NCBI RefSeq assembly: GCF_000524195.1
Contig: NW_020170473.1
Location: 251,435-315,434 of the forward strand
Source: Echinococcus granulosus
Taxonomy: Eukaryota; Platyhelminthes; Cestoda; Cyclophyllidea; Taeniidae
DNA: 64,000 nucleotides
Direction: 5' to 3'
This document shows, one piece after another, positions 39,985-51,543 of this stretch. How positions within the stretch are numbered: position 1 is the stretch's first letter; each line of letters opens with the position of its first letter. The translations under genes were made by a program, and so were the position numbers. The notes under the pieces are model-generated. The model made no database searches and was not told where the DNA came from. It worked only from the letters and a program-made list of their open reading frames with translations.

Positions 39985-42900
39985 ATGCATGGGAGGTATT
40001 CTAACTCGCGAAGGAGATTGTTTTCTGAATCTGCAGTTGAAAAGGAGTATTTTAGGAGAAATGTTGAGCAACAACCTGTACAAGATATCTCGATAAACGT
40101 ATTTTATCAACCACGTTCTATCACTGTCCTCTTCCTTATCGTAGTCGGTTTGACATATTTTGCCTTCACCCGGTTTGTTTGGTATCAGTGTTTTACTTCA
40201 TTTTCTTCAGACCGGCGAATCTTCCACTTAGTGACTGTCTTTTTAATGGAGCAATTGTATCTATTACCGTTTTCCTCATAATCTCGACAATGATTATGCC
40301 AAATGGTGAGTTTGTTTTCCTTGACTGCTCTTAGAATTCGCTTTTGAGCTTTTCGGCTTGTTTCGTCTGCAGGTCCATTTGTTCGACCCCATCCGCTGGT
40401 TTGGAGGGTTGTCTTTGGTGCTAGTCTTCTGTACCTTCATAGTCTCGTATTTGTCCTCTTCTTGCGTCTGGAAGATGCCCGAAAAATTCTCTTTTATTTG
40501 GACCCTAGCTTGGAACGAATGCGCTACTCTGACATCCTGGACAAGGAATACGCTGTTAACTGTAGCCAGGTGTTTTGCATACCTAGCGTAATTTCTAATT
40601 CCTAGTATAGGTAACTTTAGAGCGCATCTGGAGTCACGTTGATGTTTTTGCTTTCGGCCACTTTTTTGGTTGGGTAGTAAAAGCTATTTTGTTGCGGCAT
40701 TACTTCATGCTATGGACACTCTCCATTAACTGGGAGGTTACCGAAGTGGCTTTCTCGCACATTCTGCCCAACTTCCGGGAATGCTGGTGGGATAGCATCG
40801 TCCTCGACGTGTTGCTCTGCAACGGTCTCGGTATATTTTTTGGCATGCTTCTCTGTCAGTGGTTCCATGCACGCTCGTATCAGTGGGAATCCATCCGTGA
40901 TATTCCCTCTAAACGCGGCAAACTCAAACGAGCCGTCCTCCAGTTCACTCCCGTTAGGTACGGTTTCTGATATACTTTCACAATTTACATTGACAATTGC
41001 CGTTTGATTCCATGGATTCGTGTAAGCTTGAATGCTGTTTAAATTTCGTAAAAAAGTGGAAGCTAATTTTATAGAATCTAATGTTTTATCTATACGTCGC
41101 TTTAGTTAGAGGATTAGTGTCTCAAAACTTTACTGATTACGTAATAGGACAGGAAAAATTCTTTTTAGCGCACTGAAGGGGTAGGAAGCTATGAGCGTAG
41201 GGAGGGGAGAACGCCATATCACTGAGGCGGTAACTGAAACTGCAATTAGTGCTTTGTTTGGTATAGTATTAGGAAATTTCATTTTGTGACATGTTTTCTG
41301 AGCATCGTTTTCCATGCATCCCGTAGCCATTCCTCCTTTTCGATCATAATGGGTCTTTGTGAATTACACCTGACTGAGTGATGTTGTGAGCTTACATCAT
41401 AAGACCGTTTCGGTTGGGATTATTTTATGTCTCGCCCTCTGCATAGTAAATTTTAACGGGAGAGGGTCGATTCTTGAGAAGGCAGTAGTTCTAAAAGTTT
41501 GGACAGTATTGTAGAGATAGAACACCGCTCACCGTAGCAACGTTTCTCTAGAAACCGTATGTTCATCGTAGCACCCGTGGCCATAGAATAGGCATTCCAC
41601 TCCTCCTCGTCGTCAAATAGTTTTTGCTCAAATTTTGGATCTGATATATGTAACGCTGGTGTGATTTTTATCGAACCTAATGCCTCTAGTGGTGCTGTAA
41701 GCGTGTTAAGATGGGATGGTATTTACAGCCTTGAATATAGTAGTTTCTTTCACTAAAAGTGAAGCAGCACTTTGAAATGGGTTAGCCTTTCCCGAAATGT
41801 GTCTTACCGCATACGTCTATTTCATCACCAACTTTCCTTCTTTCAGCTGGACTCCAACACACTGGTTGGACAGAAATTCTTCCTTTAAGCGAGTCATTCA
41901 ACTTTCTGTGCTCATATTCTTCTGGCAGATGGCGGAGTTAAATATCTTCTGGCTGAAGCACGTTTTTATTGTCAGGCCGTCACACTTTCTCACCCAATTG
42001 CGAATCATCATTACTACCCTCTCCTCTGCCCCCGCCATCAGGTGCCACCATCGTATCTTAAGAAAACCCCACTTGACTGATGATAGTGTTCATTCCTTAG
42101 TTCTTGTTCATGGTTTATTGAAACCTCCTATTTTGTGTGCAACCCCGAAGATTTATGCTCTGCTGCTTTTTTCTACCATTTCATCGGCTTTTTGCATATC
42201 CACTTTTTCGGAAGCACTTTTCGATAAACAAGACCCATGGGACCGATTTTACGCATTTCTCATCTGTCTTTCCTTCTTAGCGTGATTATAACATTTATGT
42301 TTCGATTTAGTTCAGTGTCCATTCGTTTTATCTTGTCTCTGGTATTGTCTTTCCCCTGTGGTTAATGCCTACAATTCATCTCATTTTCTGCACGTCCGTC
42401 ATTGCTTTTTTATTAAACGATCGCGTTTTGAATAACTTTTGAGTTACCTGCGCTGACTTGATGTAGTGGTTTAATTGACTTGGGCTCATCTGTCTTACAA
42501 GGCGTTTCAAGATTACACTAAAAATACTAGTTACCTGTTTGATCAGTTTATTGGCTGAAACTCCTCCGACTCCATTCCTATTTTAGATTGATTCAATGTC
42601 AACTATTTTCTTCCTTTCCTTTTGTTCATGCTATTACTGGTTACTCAATTATGGTTTTTTGGAGGTGTCTTAAAGTTTTGTGCATAAAAAGGGATGGTTT
42701 GTATTTCTCTACGGCCTAGCAGTTGAGATTCTTGGCTGGTACTTCCTTTTGCATAGACAACGATCCATTCTTTATTAATGTCAATACTTTTCGAACAAGT
42801 CACAGATGGCATGAATTTGCAAAAGGGAACCAACACTATTTATGTTTATATTTCCCAAGTAATTTGTGCCAAGGTTTAGTTTGCTCAAAGAATGATACCG

Positions 42901-43677
42901 TCTCTTCAAAAGTTCTTAGAAGTATGCAAGTGTTTCACTACCCACGATCTTTCTTTTCCACCTAATGTGCTTATCATGCTCTCTTACGCTTCTAGGCAAT
43001 TCTATCATTACGTCACTGATGACCAGGTGACACGTGTCGGCTCCCAAATGTGGATTTTCACGTAAGTCCTAATGTCCTCTCTACTCTTCACTCGTGAAGT
43101 ACTCTTTAACAGAAAAATCGGGCTGCTTTTTGTAGTGCCACAATGATCATCGAAACACTGGTTGCCTACAAATTGGGCAGCGAGGTGTTTGAAAAAGCTA
43201 TCCTCCGCTACATCATTTACTGGCTTGTTTGGTTGGTTAGTTTCTTTTTTGCCCGGTTAATTTTGCTAATTGCATGCGCAAGCACACACTGATCCCTAGG
43301 AGCTTCTTCCTATGCTTTAGGTTGTCAGTAGTTTCCTGACTGTATGGGTTTGTCTACTCTTTGCCAAACGTTCAAAGTCGGAATCTGAAGATGAAGAGGC
43401 TTTTGACTCTGGAAATGTCATCTTGGACTCAGGAGTGATGCCAGAAAGAACCACGGAAGATGAACATGTGGGTTTTTTAACATTCACCTTTTCTCCATCA
43501 TTTTTTTGGTCTTAATAGGCATGCAAGGCTTAAGCTGGCTCTGAGGCTTCATCACGTAAAGTTTTCATGTAAATTTAGCTTTGTTTGTTTGTTTAGGAAG
43601 TTCACCAAAGGAATGTACGATCACCTTTGGTTAGTCGCCCTGCCACAAGATCTCAGGATACCAAAAAAGCGAACTGA
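39985..43677 (+). CDS. PTDSS1: Phosphatidylserine synthase (base-exchange enzyme, nine exons)
   Basis: Nine exons join in phase to 471 aa, the usual length: 39985-40172, 40211-40305, 40373-40569, 40611-40957, 41847-42041, 42996-43061, 43136-43235, 43321-43467, 43597-43677. The enzyme swaps the head group of phosphatidylcholine or phosphatidylethanolamine for serine in the ER and mitochondria-associated membranes. Family landmarks are NVEQQPVQDISINVFYQPRS near the N-terminus, TYFAFTR, GPFVRPHPLVWRVVFG, KEYAVNCSQVTLERIWSHVD, FAFGHFFGW, HILPNFRECWWDSIVLDVLL, CNGLGIFFGM, and GKLKRAVLQFTPVSW. Many hydrophobic helices follow, then an acidic and polar cytosolic tail (SKSESEDEEAFDSG). Exon 4 was started at 40611, not 40621, because this restores the VTLERIW segment. 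Sequence similarity looks closer to PTDSS1 than PTDSS2, but a single ancestral-type gene is possible. Introns range from 38 nt to about 950 nt. Confidence 0.93.
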
Positions 43678-45437
43678 GTCATCCTGCTCACTTCTTCCCC
43701 TCCGCCAGCTTCATCTATGTTGCTGAAGTTCCAACTATTTCCGTGTTTTTTTTCTATATATTCGCCTAAACCGCACTCTATTTGGTGCTTTAAATCCATG
43801 TATGAGCAAATATTTATTATTATCTGAACGGAGAAGTTCTTTTACACAGTAACTGAAGCAGTTCAAGTCGGAAATGCTGGCATTTGAACATCGAGGTTGA
43901 TGGAATCATGTGAATTTTGGATTGATGATGCCAAATCACTGGGTGGTTCCATCGTCTTCAGCACCCTCAAATAACTACCCACGAGCTGGGAATTCATTGG
44001 ACATTGCTGGATTAGGGTTACAACTATCAACACGCAGGATTAGTCATTTCAACCAATGTCAGTTACGGTGGTGACTGTGAATCCCGCCAATTGGCATTCC
44101 GTGTTTACAAAGTGTAATTAGGTAAAATTTAGGCTATGTCGTTCATTTTGCTCCGGTTCTATGTAAGTCACGTCTGTTCAGTATTATTAAAGCCTGATTT
44201 TCTGGATTTTTGAGTGAATAGTGTGTTTGCATAAATAGTGCACGATTGAGGATTTGGTGTGCAGTTCTACTTAGTAATGGGGTAGTCGTTAATTCATCTT
44301 GTGGTTTATTTTATCACCTACATTTAAACTGGGAGTACACCTCGGACCGAATCATTATTTATCTGAGATACCATTTGACCAGATTTGCTCAAATCTCGTT
44401 TCCTGGCAGGCCAAAGTCGAATTGTATAATGATACAAATTGCGATAGTTCAGGATCTGATCAGCTACGGTTCATTTTTAAACTGTATATTATAGGCTCTA
44501 AAGATTTCGGGATTTTATCGTGAGATCCAAACGCACAAGTAACTCAGATGTGTCCCATCGTCTTCCATCACAGTGGAGTTTTATCAATAAGATGTGATAG
44601 CAAAGGTGACATTAAACGCTTCTGAGGTAGGCGTTCAAAAGTCTGTGGCACAATGTGGGGAACTGTATTCTTGCATACTACCTGCCAAAGTGAAGCAGTA
44701 AATCGAAATCTTAACTTGTCATGCCAGGAAAAAAGGAGTTTCAGTTTTTCTCTGATGAAGCAAATCGCGATCAGCTACCGTAGCAATGTTGCCGGTTCTA
44801 TGCACCCACTCGTGAAACCGTCAAAGTAAGTGGGAATATGTCGGAGGTATCAGCCACGTCGCATACGCACAGAATTTGCAAGGCTCCAACTCGCAGCGCG
44901 GGTGTGCCTGCGAGTGCTTGCTTGCCTGATCAATGGCTTTGCTCCTCACTCCCTTTCGCCTCACACACACGATTCTCACACTTAGACGACAGTCCCACAT
45001 CCCTAAAACTGGTGACTCCACCACGACCTTGTTAGCTGCTTTCCACTATTTAGTGGACCAGTCCATGCAGGCGCCATGTCGAGTCCACACCACCAAGGAG
45101 GATCGACAAGGCGTGACACCGTCCGTGCACCTTCATGAAGTCACATGCGCTGAACACGTGAGAGACGGGACACCGAAATGTAATGAGTGTTTGAGAGACG
45201 TGGTGGGAAAGCAGGCAACAGACAGACATGTTTAGGGGTCGTTCGCTCAGGTGACACAAAAGCAAATGAGATGGGATGGTGGAGTTGAATGACTCCTTCC
45301 TGTCAGGGCTCTTCTGGCAACATGCTTGCAACCACTGAGTTTTGACGGTAACGTCGAAGCCAGGCAAAGCCGAGCGATGTAATGGATGGATGGGATAGTT
45401 TAGCATCGCTCTCCATTGCAGTAAGCAATCTGCCAGA
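43678..45437. other. Intergenic stretch between PTDSS and NAGA, no supported gene
   Basis: About 1.8 kb. The first kilobase is AT-rich. From about 44.82 kb it becomes GC-richer and probably holds the promoter and 5' UTR of the glycosidase gene. Small frames here (for example 44838-45235) show no family resemblance. Confidence 0.5.
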
Positions 45438-48027
45438 ATGTGTCGAGGATGCGTGTTGTCGTCGTTGTTGTTGTTGAAGTTGGCGATAGGCGTGTTGTTG
45501 ATGCTGTTGTCCGATTACGGAGGTCGAGGCGCAGGCCTCGACAACGGCTTAGCCTTGACCCCACCAATGGGTTGGCTGACGTGGCAGCGATTCCGCTGTC
45601 AGACGGATTGTGAGATGTACCCACAGGACTGCGTCAGCGAGGCGTTGGTGGTGCGACAGGCGCAGATGCTGGCGCACGACGGCTGGCTGGCCAGAGGCTA
45701 CGAGTACATTATCATTGACGATTGCTGGCCCGCACACCAACGCGATCCTACATCCCACCGCCTCCAACCCGACCCCACCCGTTTTCCCCACGTGAGTGCC
45801 TGCTTTTCACTTTGCCTACCTCACCTTTCTCCCATCGCCCCCTCCTCTCCACTCCCCTCACGTGTCACGTGTCGCATCGCTCTCCAACCCCCCCGCTCCA
45901 CCAACCGTGGATGCACACTATCTGTGCATCATCCGCTGTGCAGATGTCCTATCATCCCACCTGTCAGTCTTGCAAAGCGACTCCAGTATCCGTCACCTCA
46001 GTATTGGGTGTGGAGACACTGCAAGTTCAAACATGCGATGGTGTGCAAACATTTCTCTGCTCTATTGTGAACATCTACCACATGCCAGATAGGAGTACGT
46101 GTGACCAGCCCATTGGATGCGAAGTGAATTAGAATGCACGCGTGTGGAAGGAATTAGGAGTTCGTAAAGAACAGACACGTGAGACAGCTGGTTTGCCAGT
46201 GAGGTGGTAGTGGGTGAGTGGGTCGAGCGGGTGAGCGTGGCAAATGGCTGACCAGTGCCTCTCTCTCCATCTCTCTTCTCGTGCAACAGGGAATGAAGTG
46301 GCTGTCGGATTTCGTGCACTCATTGGGCCTCAAATTCGGCATCTACTTGGACTTCGGCACCAAGACGTGCGCCGGCTTTCCCGGCAGTTTGGACTTCCTT
46401 GAAGTGGATGCCGCCACCATGGCTGATTGGGGTGTCGACTACATCAAAATGGACGGATGCTACAGTGATCCAAAGGTCTCCACTGTTTTACGTATGAATG
46501 GAAGGTTTTCCTATGTCATCGAGTAATCCTGTTTCAAAAAGACTGTTTGGCACATTCACGTCAACATGTCAATGCAAACTAAATTGGATTTGTATCTACC
46601 TCTTATTCTTATCAGATTCAAGCTGATGGCTATGAGCAATTTGGACGATATTTGAATGCTACGAAACGTTCAATTGTCTTCGAATGTAGTTATCCTCTTT
46701 TTCAACCATGGAGAAAGGGTGTTTATTTGAATTGGACCCGTTTGGCGGAGAACTGCATCAAAATGAATGGGTGCTACACTGACTTTACCCTAGTATATTT
46801 TACCCATTCACTGCTGATGCTTAAACTAATACATTAAAGTTTGCAGGTCAATAAACATCTCCTTTATTCATTCCTGCAACAGATTCAACCCGACGGATAT
46901 GCAATGTTTGAGCGCCTCTTGAATGCAACTAAACGACCGATAGTGTTTTCCTGCAGCTATCCTGCCTATCAGCACTGGTTTGATGGTGAAAAACTCAACT
47001 GGTCCCAGCTTGCTGAAAACTGTAACCTTTGGAGAATGCTGGATGACGTTCAGGTGAATTAAGCCTTACTTATAGGAAACCAAGCTTCTTAACATCGAAG
47101 TCAATGTAATCGCGATTCTGCGCATTTGCTTTTGCGGTTTCGTTTACTTCATGCAGGACTCGTGGGCATCAGTACTCTCGATAATGCGTGATTACGAGGC
47201 GCACCGAAAGACGTTGATCCCGGTGGCTGGACCAGGTCATTGGAATGACCTTGACATGCTTACAGGTGGAAATTTTGGGCTCTCGTGGGACGAGACCCGC
47301 GTGCAGATGGGTGTATGGGCGATGCACGCCTCTCCTCTCATAATCTCCCTCGACTTAGCCGCCGTCCGCCCCGAAGTCAAGGAGGTAAAGCTACATCCCC
47401 TTCCCTTTCCCCTGCCCCATCTTCTGTCATTTTCGCTTATCACACTAAACCTTGGCTCTACAGCTGCACTCAAAATTAGCGTCTTTTTGCATTGAGCTTG
47501 ACACGGTCCATCGAAAACCTCCTCCATGTCTTTCGTGAATTACATAGATTCTCCAAGCACCGCTCGTCATTCGTGTAAGCCAGGACAAACTCGGCAAGCC
47601 AGCTGATCTTCTCATTCCCGTCGTTGGAATAAAGGTGTGTCAGAAGTTATTAATTAGTTCACCTCTCATGAAATCGACGTTAAAAAATCGTCAGTATATA
47701 AATCAGTGCCACCACACTTTAAATTGAATCAATAAAGAGTTGTCGGTGGATTAAATTGTGTTCTAGGTATGGAAACGAAAGTTGTCGGATTTCAACGCGG
47801 GTTGGGCGTTGGCATTTCTCAACTTAAGCGATGAAGGCGGCTCTCCGAGGGCCCTCGTTATCAGCCTGCAAGAACTGGGAATCCCACCAAACGGTGATTC
47901 TGGATGCACATTCAATTTGATCGACGCTTTCACAGGATCGAATCTCCTTACCACAAACTCAGCCGAAGCCTTTGAAGTCCGCATAAATCCTAGTGGAATA
48001 GTTATGCTCATTGTACAGCCACTCTGA
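45438..48027 (+). CDS. NAGA: Alpha-N-acetylgalactosaminidase / alpha-galactosidase, GH27 family (six exons plus an extra exon copy)
   Basis: Exons 45438-45791, 46290-46475, 46883-47053, 47157-47384, 47548-47634 and 47767-48027 are all phase 0 and give 428 aa, a typical length. A signal peptide ([15 protein letters not shown]) points to the secretory or lysosomal route. GH27 motifs are [52 protein letters not shown] with the nucleophile Asp, and [11 protein letters not shown] with the acid/base Asp. The C-terminal beta domain starts near [14 protein letters not shown] and ends [13 protein letters not shown]. The specificity loop reads FSCSYPAY: Ser and Ala at the positions that accept the N-acetyl group in NAGA, unlike the Glu and Leu of alpha-galactosidase A. 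Activity on terminal alpha-GalNAc is therefore inferred. An additional exon-3 copy sits at 46616-46792. Confidence 0.9.
46616..46792 (+). other. Extra, chimeric copy of NAGA exon 3 (cassette or dead exon)
   Basis: Preceded by a good acceptor (CTTATCAG), it reads [19 protein letters not shown] and continues to LAENC, parallel to exon 3 at 46883. Where exon 3 continues NLWRMLDD, this copy switches to [10 protein letters not shown], which parallels the end of exon 2 ([11 protein letters not shown]). Its loop reads CSYPLF instead of CSYPAY. A possible phase-0 donor (CTA|GTATAT) at 46793 would let it be included in frame between exons 2 and 3, adding 59 residues. It may equally be unused. The product without it is the normal enzyme. 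Confidence 0.6.
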
Positions 48028-48377
48028 TGAACATCGGGGCTTCTCATCCATCACTATTATTTTCCACAAATTCTGCTCTCACAAAGACCCTATTTCATTC
48101 GATCTTATCCAAATCCTATTTAATTCGTAATGTGCAATCTTTAAATCATTTACATATTAAACCTGCATATGCGAATTCACACATCACTTTCCTGATTATT
48201 CGTATAATGATGTTAACACCGGGGTTTTGAAGTGGCCAGCTTTTGTGGCAAAAGATGAAACTTAAAAACGACAATAAGGATGGCAAAGGGCGTACCATTT
48301 AAGTAACTTGAATCATTGAAAAAGGAAAATGGTATTAAAATTGGCGATGGAGTGTCAAACAGCAGCTGGACTTAAGC

Positions 48378-49206
48378 CTAAGAAAAGGGCTGGACAATAA
48401 GCATGACGATTCCACTGGGGTTGACATGTACTTCGAAGGGTTCCGTGGCGTTTGTAATGATAAAATCGGTTCCAGTGAAGGCATCGGTGAGTTTGAAAAG
48501 TCCTTCGTCAGAGATACCGGTATTTTTAAGGTTAAGTATAATGCGTTGAGGGAATCCTGCATCGTCGCTGAGGTCAAGAAAAGCAAGTGCCCAACCACCA
48601 TTGAAGTCAGTTAATGAGCGCTTCCAAATCTGACAGAGTGGGATAGAACGGTAAGGAATTTATGCAAGTGGCTTTATACCCTTAAAAATGTGTTGGACAG
48701 GTGCACCAACCTTAATCCCCGCAATGGGATCCAGCTGGTCCGCTGGCTTGCCCAATTTGTCCTGGTTCACGCGAATCACGAGTTCCGCCTGGAGGACCTT
48801 AAGTTAAATGAAGAAAAAGAACAACTCTGAAACCTCAGAATGACAAACGATGTTGATATTAAAGGGGGTTACATTGCTAAGAAGAATGATAGGAAAGGAT
48901 GGTTTCCCTACCTCTTTGTGGTCGGGAGGCATGGTAGCCAAATCGACGGAGAGTATGAGAGGAGTGGCGTGCATCGCCCACATGCCCATCTGCACGCGCG
49001 TCTCGTCCAATGACAGCCCAAAATTCCCACCAAGTAGCATGTCAAGGTCATTCCAATGACCCGGTCCAGCCACCGGGATCAGTGTCTTACGATGCGCTTC
49101 ATATTGTGACATGATCGACCGCAGTGACTGCCAGCTATCCTAGATACGATGCTCAAATTAGTATTTATTTCCCCTCACTTGAATGTCCTCCAGAAGGCGC
49201 CACAGA
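48378..49206 (-). CDS. Second GH27 glycosidase gene copy, 5' part missing at an assembly gap
   Basis: Exons 49206-49179 (fragment LWRLLEDIQ), 49139-48912, 48797-48711 and 48629-48378 match exons 3-6 of the NAGA gene in order, phase and size (228 and 87 nt are identical lengths). The acid/base motif [11 protein letters not shown] is intact, the C-terminus is [16 protein letters not shown] and no internal stop is seen. It faces the first gene tail to tail; only about 350 bp separate the stop codons. Its upstream exons (signal peptide, LTPPMGW, KMDGC) are not found in the 1 kb beyond the gap, so it is either truncated or misassembled. Divergence is moderate, so this is a paralogue and not a duplicated read. 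Confidence 0.75.
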
Positions 49207-49306
49207 NNNNNNNNNNNNNNNNNNNNNNNNNNNNNNNNNNNNNNNNNNNNNNNNNNNNNNNNNNNNNNNNNNNNNNNNNNNNNNNNNNNNNNNNNNNNNN
49301 NNNNNN
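49207..49306. other. Assembly gap (100 N)
   Basis: Exactly 100 N, a size placeholder. It removes most of exon 3 of the minus-strand glycosidase copy and perhaps all exons before it. Confidence 0.98.
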
Positions 49307-49981
49307 AATTTGCTTCATTAGTTGACCTTTCTACCGATATTTTGAGGTCAAATTTAGCCACGCGTGTCATGTTTCTTGCAAAATAGTTTAGTTTCTAACA
49401 TCTGCTGTTAAATTTGCACTGCCCCGTGCAAAGAATGTTGTTTTTTTTGGTTTAACAAAAATACATTAGATATGAACAAAGAGGAGACTCACGTGTGGAC
49501 GAACGATCAACCCAACTGCATATAAATTTGATCTACCACTTGGTAAATAACATCAGTTGATTTTAACGTTGGAGACCATTTCTATTGGTCACAGCCATGG
49601 AGAAGTCAGAATGTGCTTGAATTTGTGCTGCAGTAAACACCGAAATGTTTATGCTACCTGTAAAACTGAAACTGTGTAAAACTGTTTGATGGTAACAAAG
49701 GAGACGATAGCTGGATAAAATCGGGAATAATTTTTGTAAACTGATGTCTCTGGCTTTTTGGAAGCAGGAGGCTTGGTTTAGTCGATGCAGGATAGCTCAT
49801 CGATTCCCCCTAATCATGGCGCCGTCGGAATGCCTTTCAGCTGTCAATGGCATACATTTTTTGGTTCAAATCACACCGTCTAAGGACACCTACAAATCAA
49901 GTGATAATTTTTAGTGAACTATAATAGTGCATTTCTTGGAATCCTCACCTCAGGATGTAAAACAATATGCCTTCGTGAGGC

Positions 49982-50161
49982 ATGTCCCCACAAATCGAGC
50001 ACGTAGACACGAAGTACAGCGCCATCTTATGTAACGAGTTCCGTCACTCTCGGGAGAAGACCAAAAGGTATTACATGCCCGTCTGCAACCGTGCTTGCCT
50101 TGAGAAGCCTCAGCTGCGAGCAAACTATGCCTCTAACAGCCAGATCATCATTAGTAGTTAA
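49982..50161 (+). CDS. Possible small protein or exon, 59 aa, unrecognised
   Basis: An ATG-to-stop frame reading MSPQIEHVDTKYSAILCNEF at its start, with charged and Cys residues (YYMPVCNRACLEKPQ) and a Ser-ending tail. The composition is more protein-like than nearby DNA. I see no family and no upstream support. It could be a first exon of the frame at 50354 or chance. Confidence 0.25.
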   Translation: MSPQIEHVDTKYSAILCNEFRHSREKTKRYYMPVCNRACLEKPQLRANYASNSQIIISS

Positions 50162-50353
50162 TAACCAACTAATACGGATGACCTACAACCTCAAACATTG
50201 TGATTAGCCTATTTCTGACCATGGAGGACGCCTGAGGCACTGAAAACTAGGTCTGAGGTGAGAACAGTTGATAATGATACAAGCCCCATAGTGAATCAAC
50301 TATCCACCCCACCTTAAACGCTCCAGAAGCATGATCACAAAAAGTCCACTTTT

Positions 50354-50908
50354 ATGCAGATTCTACCAGTAAGACCGTATCCAAATAAAAGTACTAATCT
50401 CCCAAGGCAACGCTTAAACCGTACAAATCTCAAGCATTTCAACTCAGATAGCAAAATTAACCGGACCCACAGCCAGAATGAGCTAGAGTATCCATGCCAA
50501 GCTCAGCCAAATCGCCCCATTGAGAAAACCTACCAAAACTTCTACAACCGGAACTTGTACTCTCAGCGCTCGAAGAAAACTTTTCGAGCAAGCCCAAAAC
50601 CTGTATTAGCCAGCTGTTTTTTATCGAATCCTGGCTCCTCCCAAGTTAAAACATCGGCTACAAATAATGCATTCCAGACGTGGAAAAAACAGGGCAAAAT
50701 TAAAACACTGCAACCAAGGTGCACCGTTCAAACCAACGCTTGGATCATAAAATCCACGTGGAAAGAATTTTTAGGAATAAAAACAAGACCCAATGAACCT
50801 ATTGATTCCTCTCGGAGCTCTGGAAGACCATGCCCACAGACGAAAGAAGATGATAGCCTTTGTCTATTTCCTACAAAAACTGAAAACCAGTCTTCAACTA
50901 CAGCTTAG
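50354..50908 (+). CDS. Possible basic, low-complexity protein, 184 aa, unrecognised
   Basis: An unusually long open frame for this AT-rich DNA, rich in Asn, Gln, Arg, Lys, Ser and Pro (for example RLNRTNLKHFNSD and FYNRNLYSQRSKKTF). The opening codons follow TTTTATGCAG, which would serve as a splice acceptor. An overlapping frame (50793-50984) encodes an amphipathic stretch (AFVYFLQKLKTSLQLQL), so a frameshift or splice near 50.8 kb is possible. No family is recognised. Confidence 0.3.
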   Translation: MQILPVRPYPNKSTNLPRQRLNRTNLKHFNSDSKINRTHSQNELEYPCQAQPNRPIEKTYQNFYNRNLYSQRSKKTFRASPKPVLASCFLSNPGSSQVKTSATNNAFQTWKKQGKIKTLQPRCTVQTNAWIIKSTWKEFLGIKTRPNEPIDSSRSSGRPCPQTKEDDSLCLFPTKTENQSSTTA

Positions 50909-51042
50909 TAAGGCAGAAGGGGAAAACATTATACGTTATAAGGAAGTGTACTCAATTGGCCTCAAGGCAAAGACGATGGTCTAGAGGTACAATAGAGAAG
51001 GGGATTTGAAAGGAAGAAAACTAGGTACCTCCCGCAAATGAC

Positions 51043-51543
51043 TCATCGTGTAGCCTCCTTTAAATAAGCAATAAGGTCGGCCCTATCGGTTTCCTTCTTG
51101 AGACCGGCAAAAACCATTTTAGTCCCAGGTATGTACTTCTTCGGATTAACCAAGTATTCATCAAGAGTATCCTCATTCCAAGTTGTACCTGTGGAGATGC
51201 AAAAGCAGTACAAAGATAAATTATTCAAGTGTAGACCGAAGTGTTGTTAATAAGCACAGAAAGAGCAAGAAACAAACAGTGCTAAAGAACTGAAGCTAAA
51301 GAGCGGATGACTCCATAACGACTAAATAATAAAGGATTGGTCTTATAAATTGGTACATTATTAATGGTTACCCTTGTTTTTGTTCGCTGCAGTGTAATCG
51401 TAACCAGGAGCCTGGCCAGTTTGGCGACCGAATAACCCATGAAGATTTGGTCCAGTTTTGTGGCTACCTCCTTTGTCAACAGTATGACACTGCGAACACC
51501 GCTGAACAAAAAGCTTCTTTCCCTTCACAACATCCCCCGGCAT
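51043..51543 (-). CDS. CYCS: Cytochrome c (two exons)
   Basis: Exons 51543-51372 and 51188-51043 join in phase 1 to 105 aa, the normal size. It carries electrons between complexes III and IV in the mitochondrial intermembrane space. The haem site is CSQCH within [33 protein letters not shown], then [15 protein letters not shown] with the axial Met, and the C-terminal helix [12 protein letters not shown] are all present. The intron is 183 nt with good sites (G|GTAACC, CCACAG). Residues look functional throughout, so this is a live gene and not a processed pseudogene. Confidence 0.95.

Noticed and set aside
45722..46132. Plus-strand frames reading on from NAGA exon 1
   Set aside because: They lie within intron 1 after a good GTGAGT donor and are rich in His/Pro/Ser from C-rich sequence.
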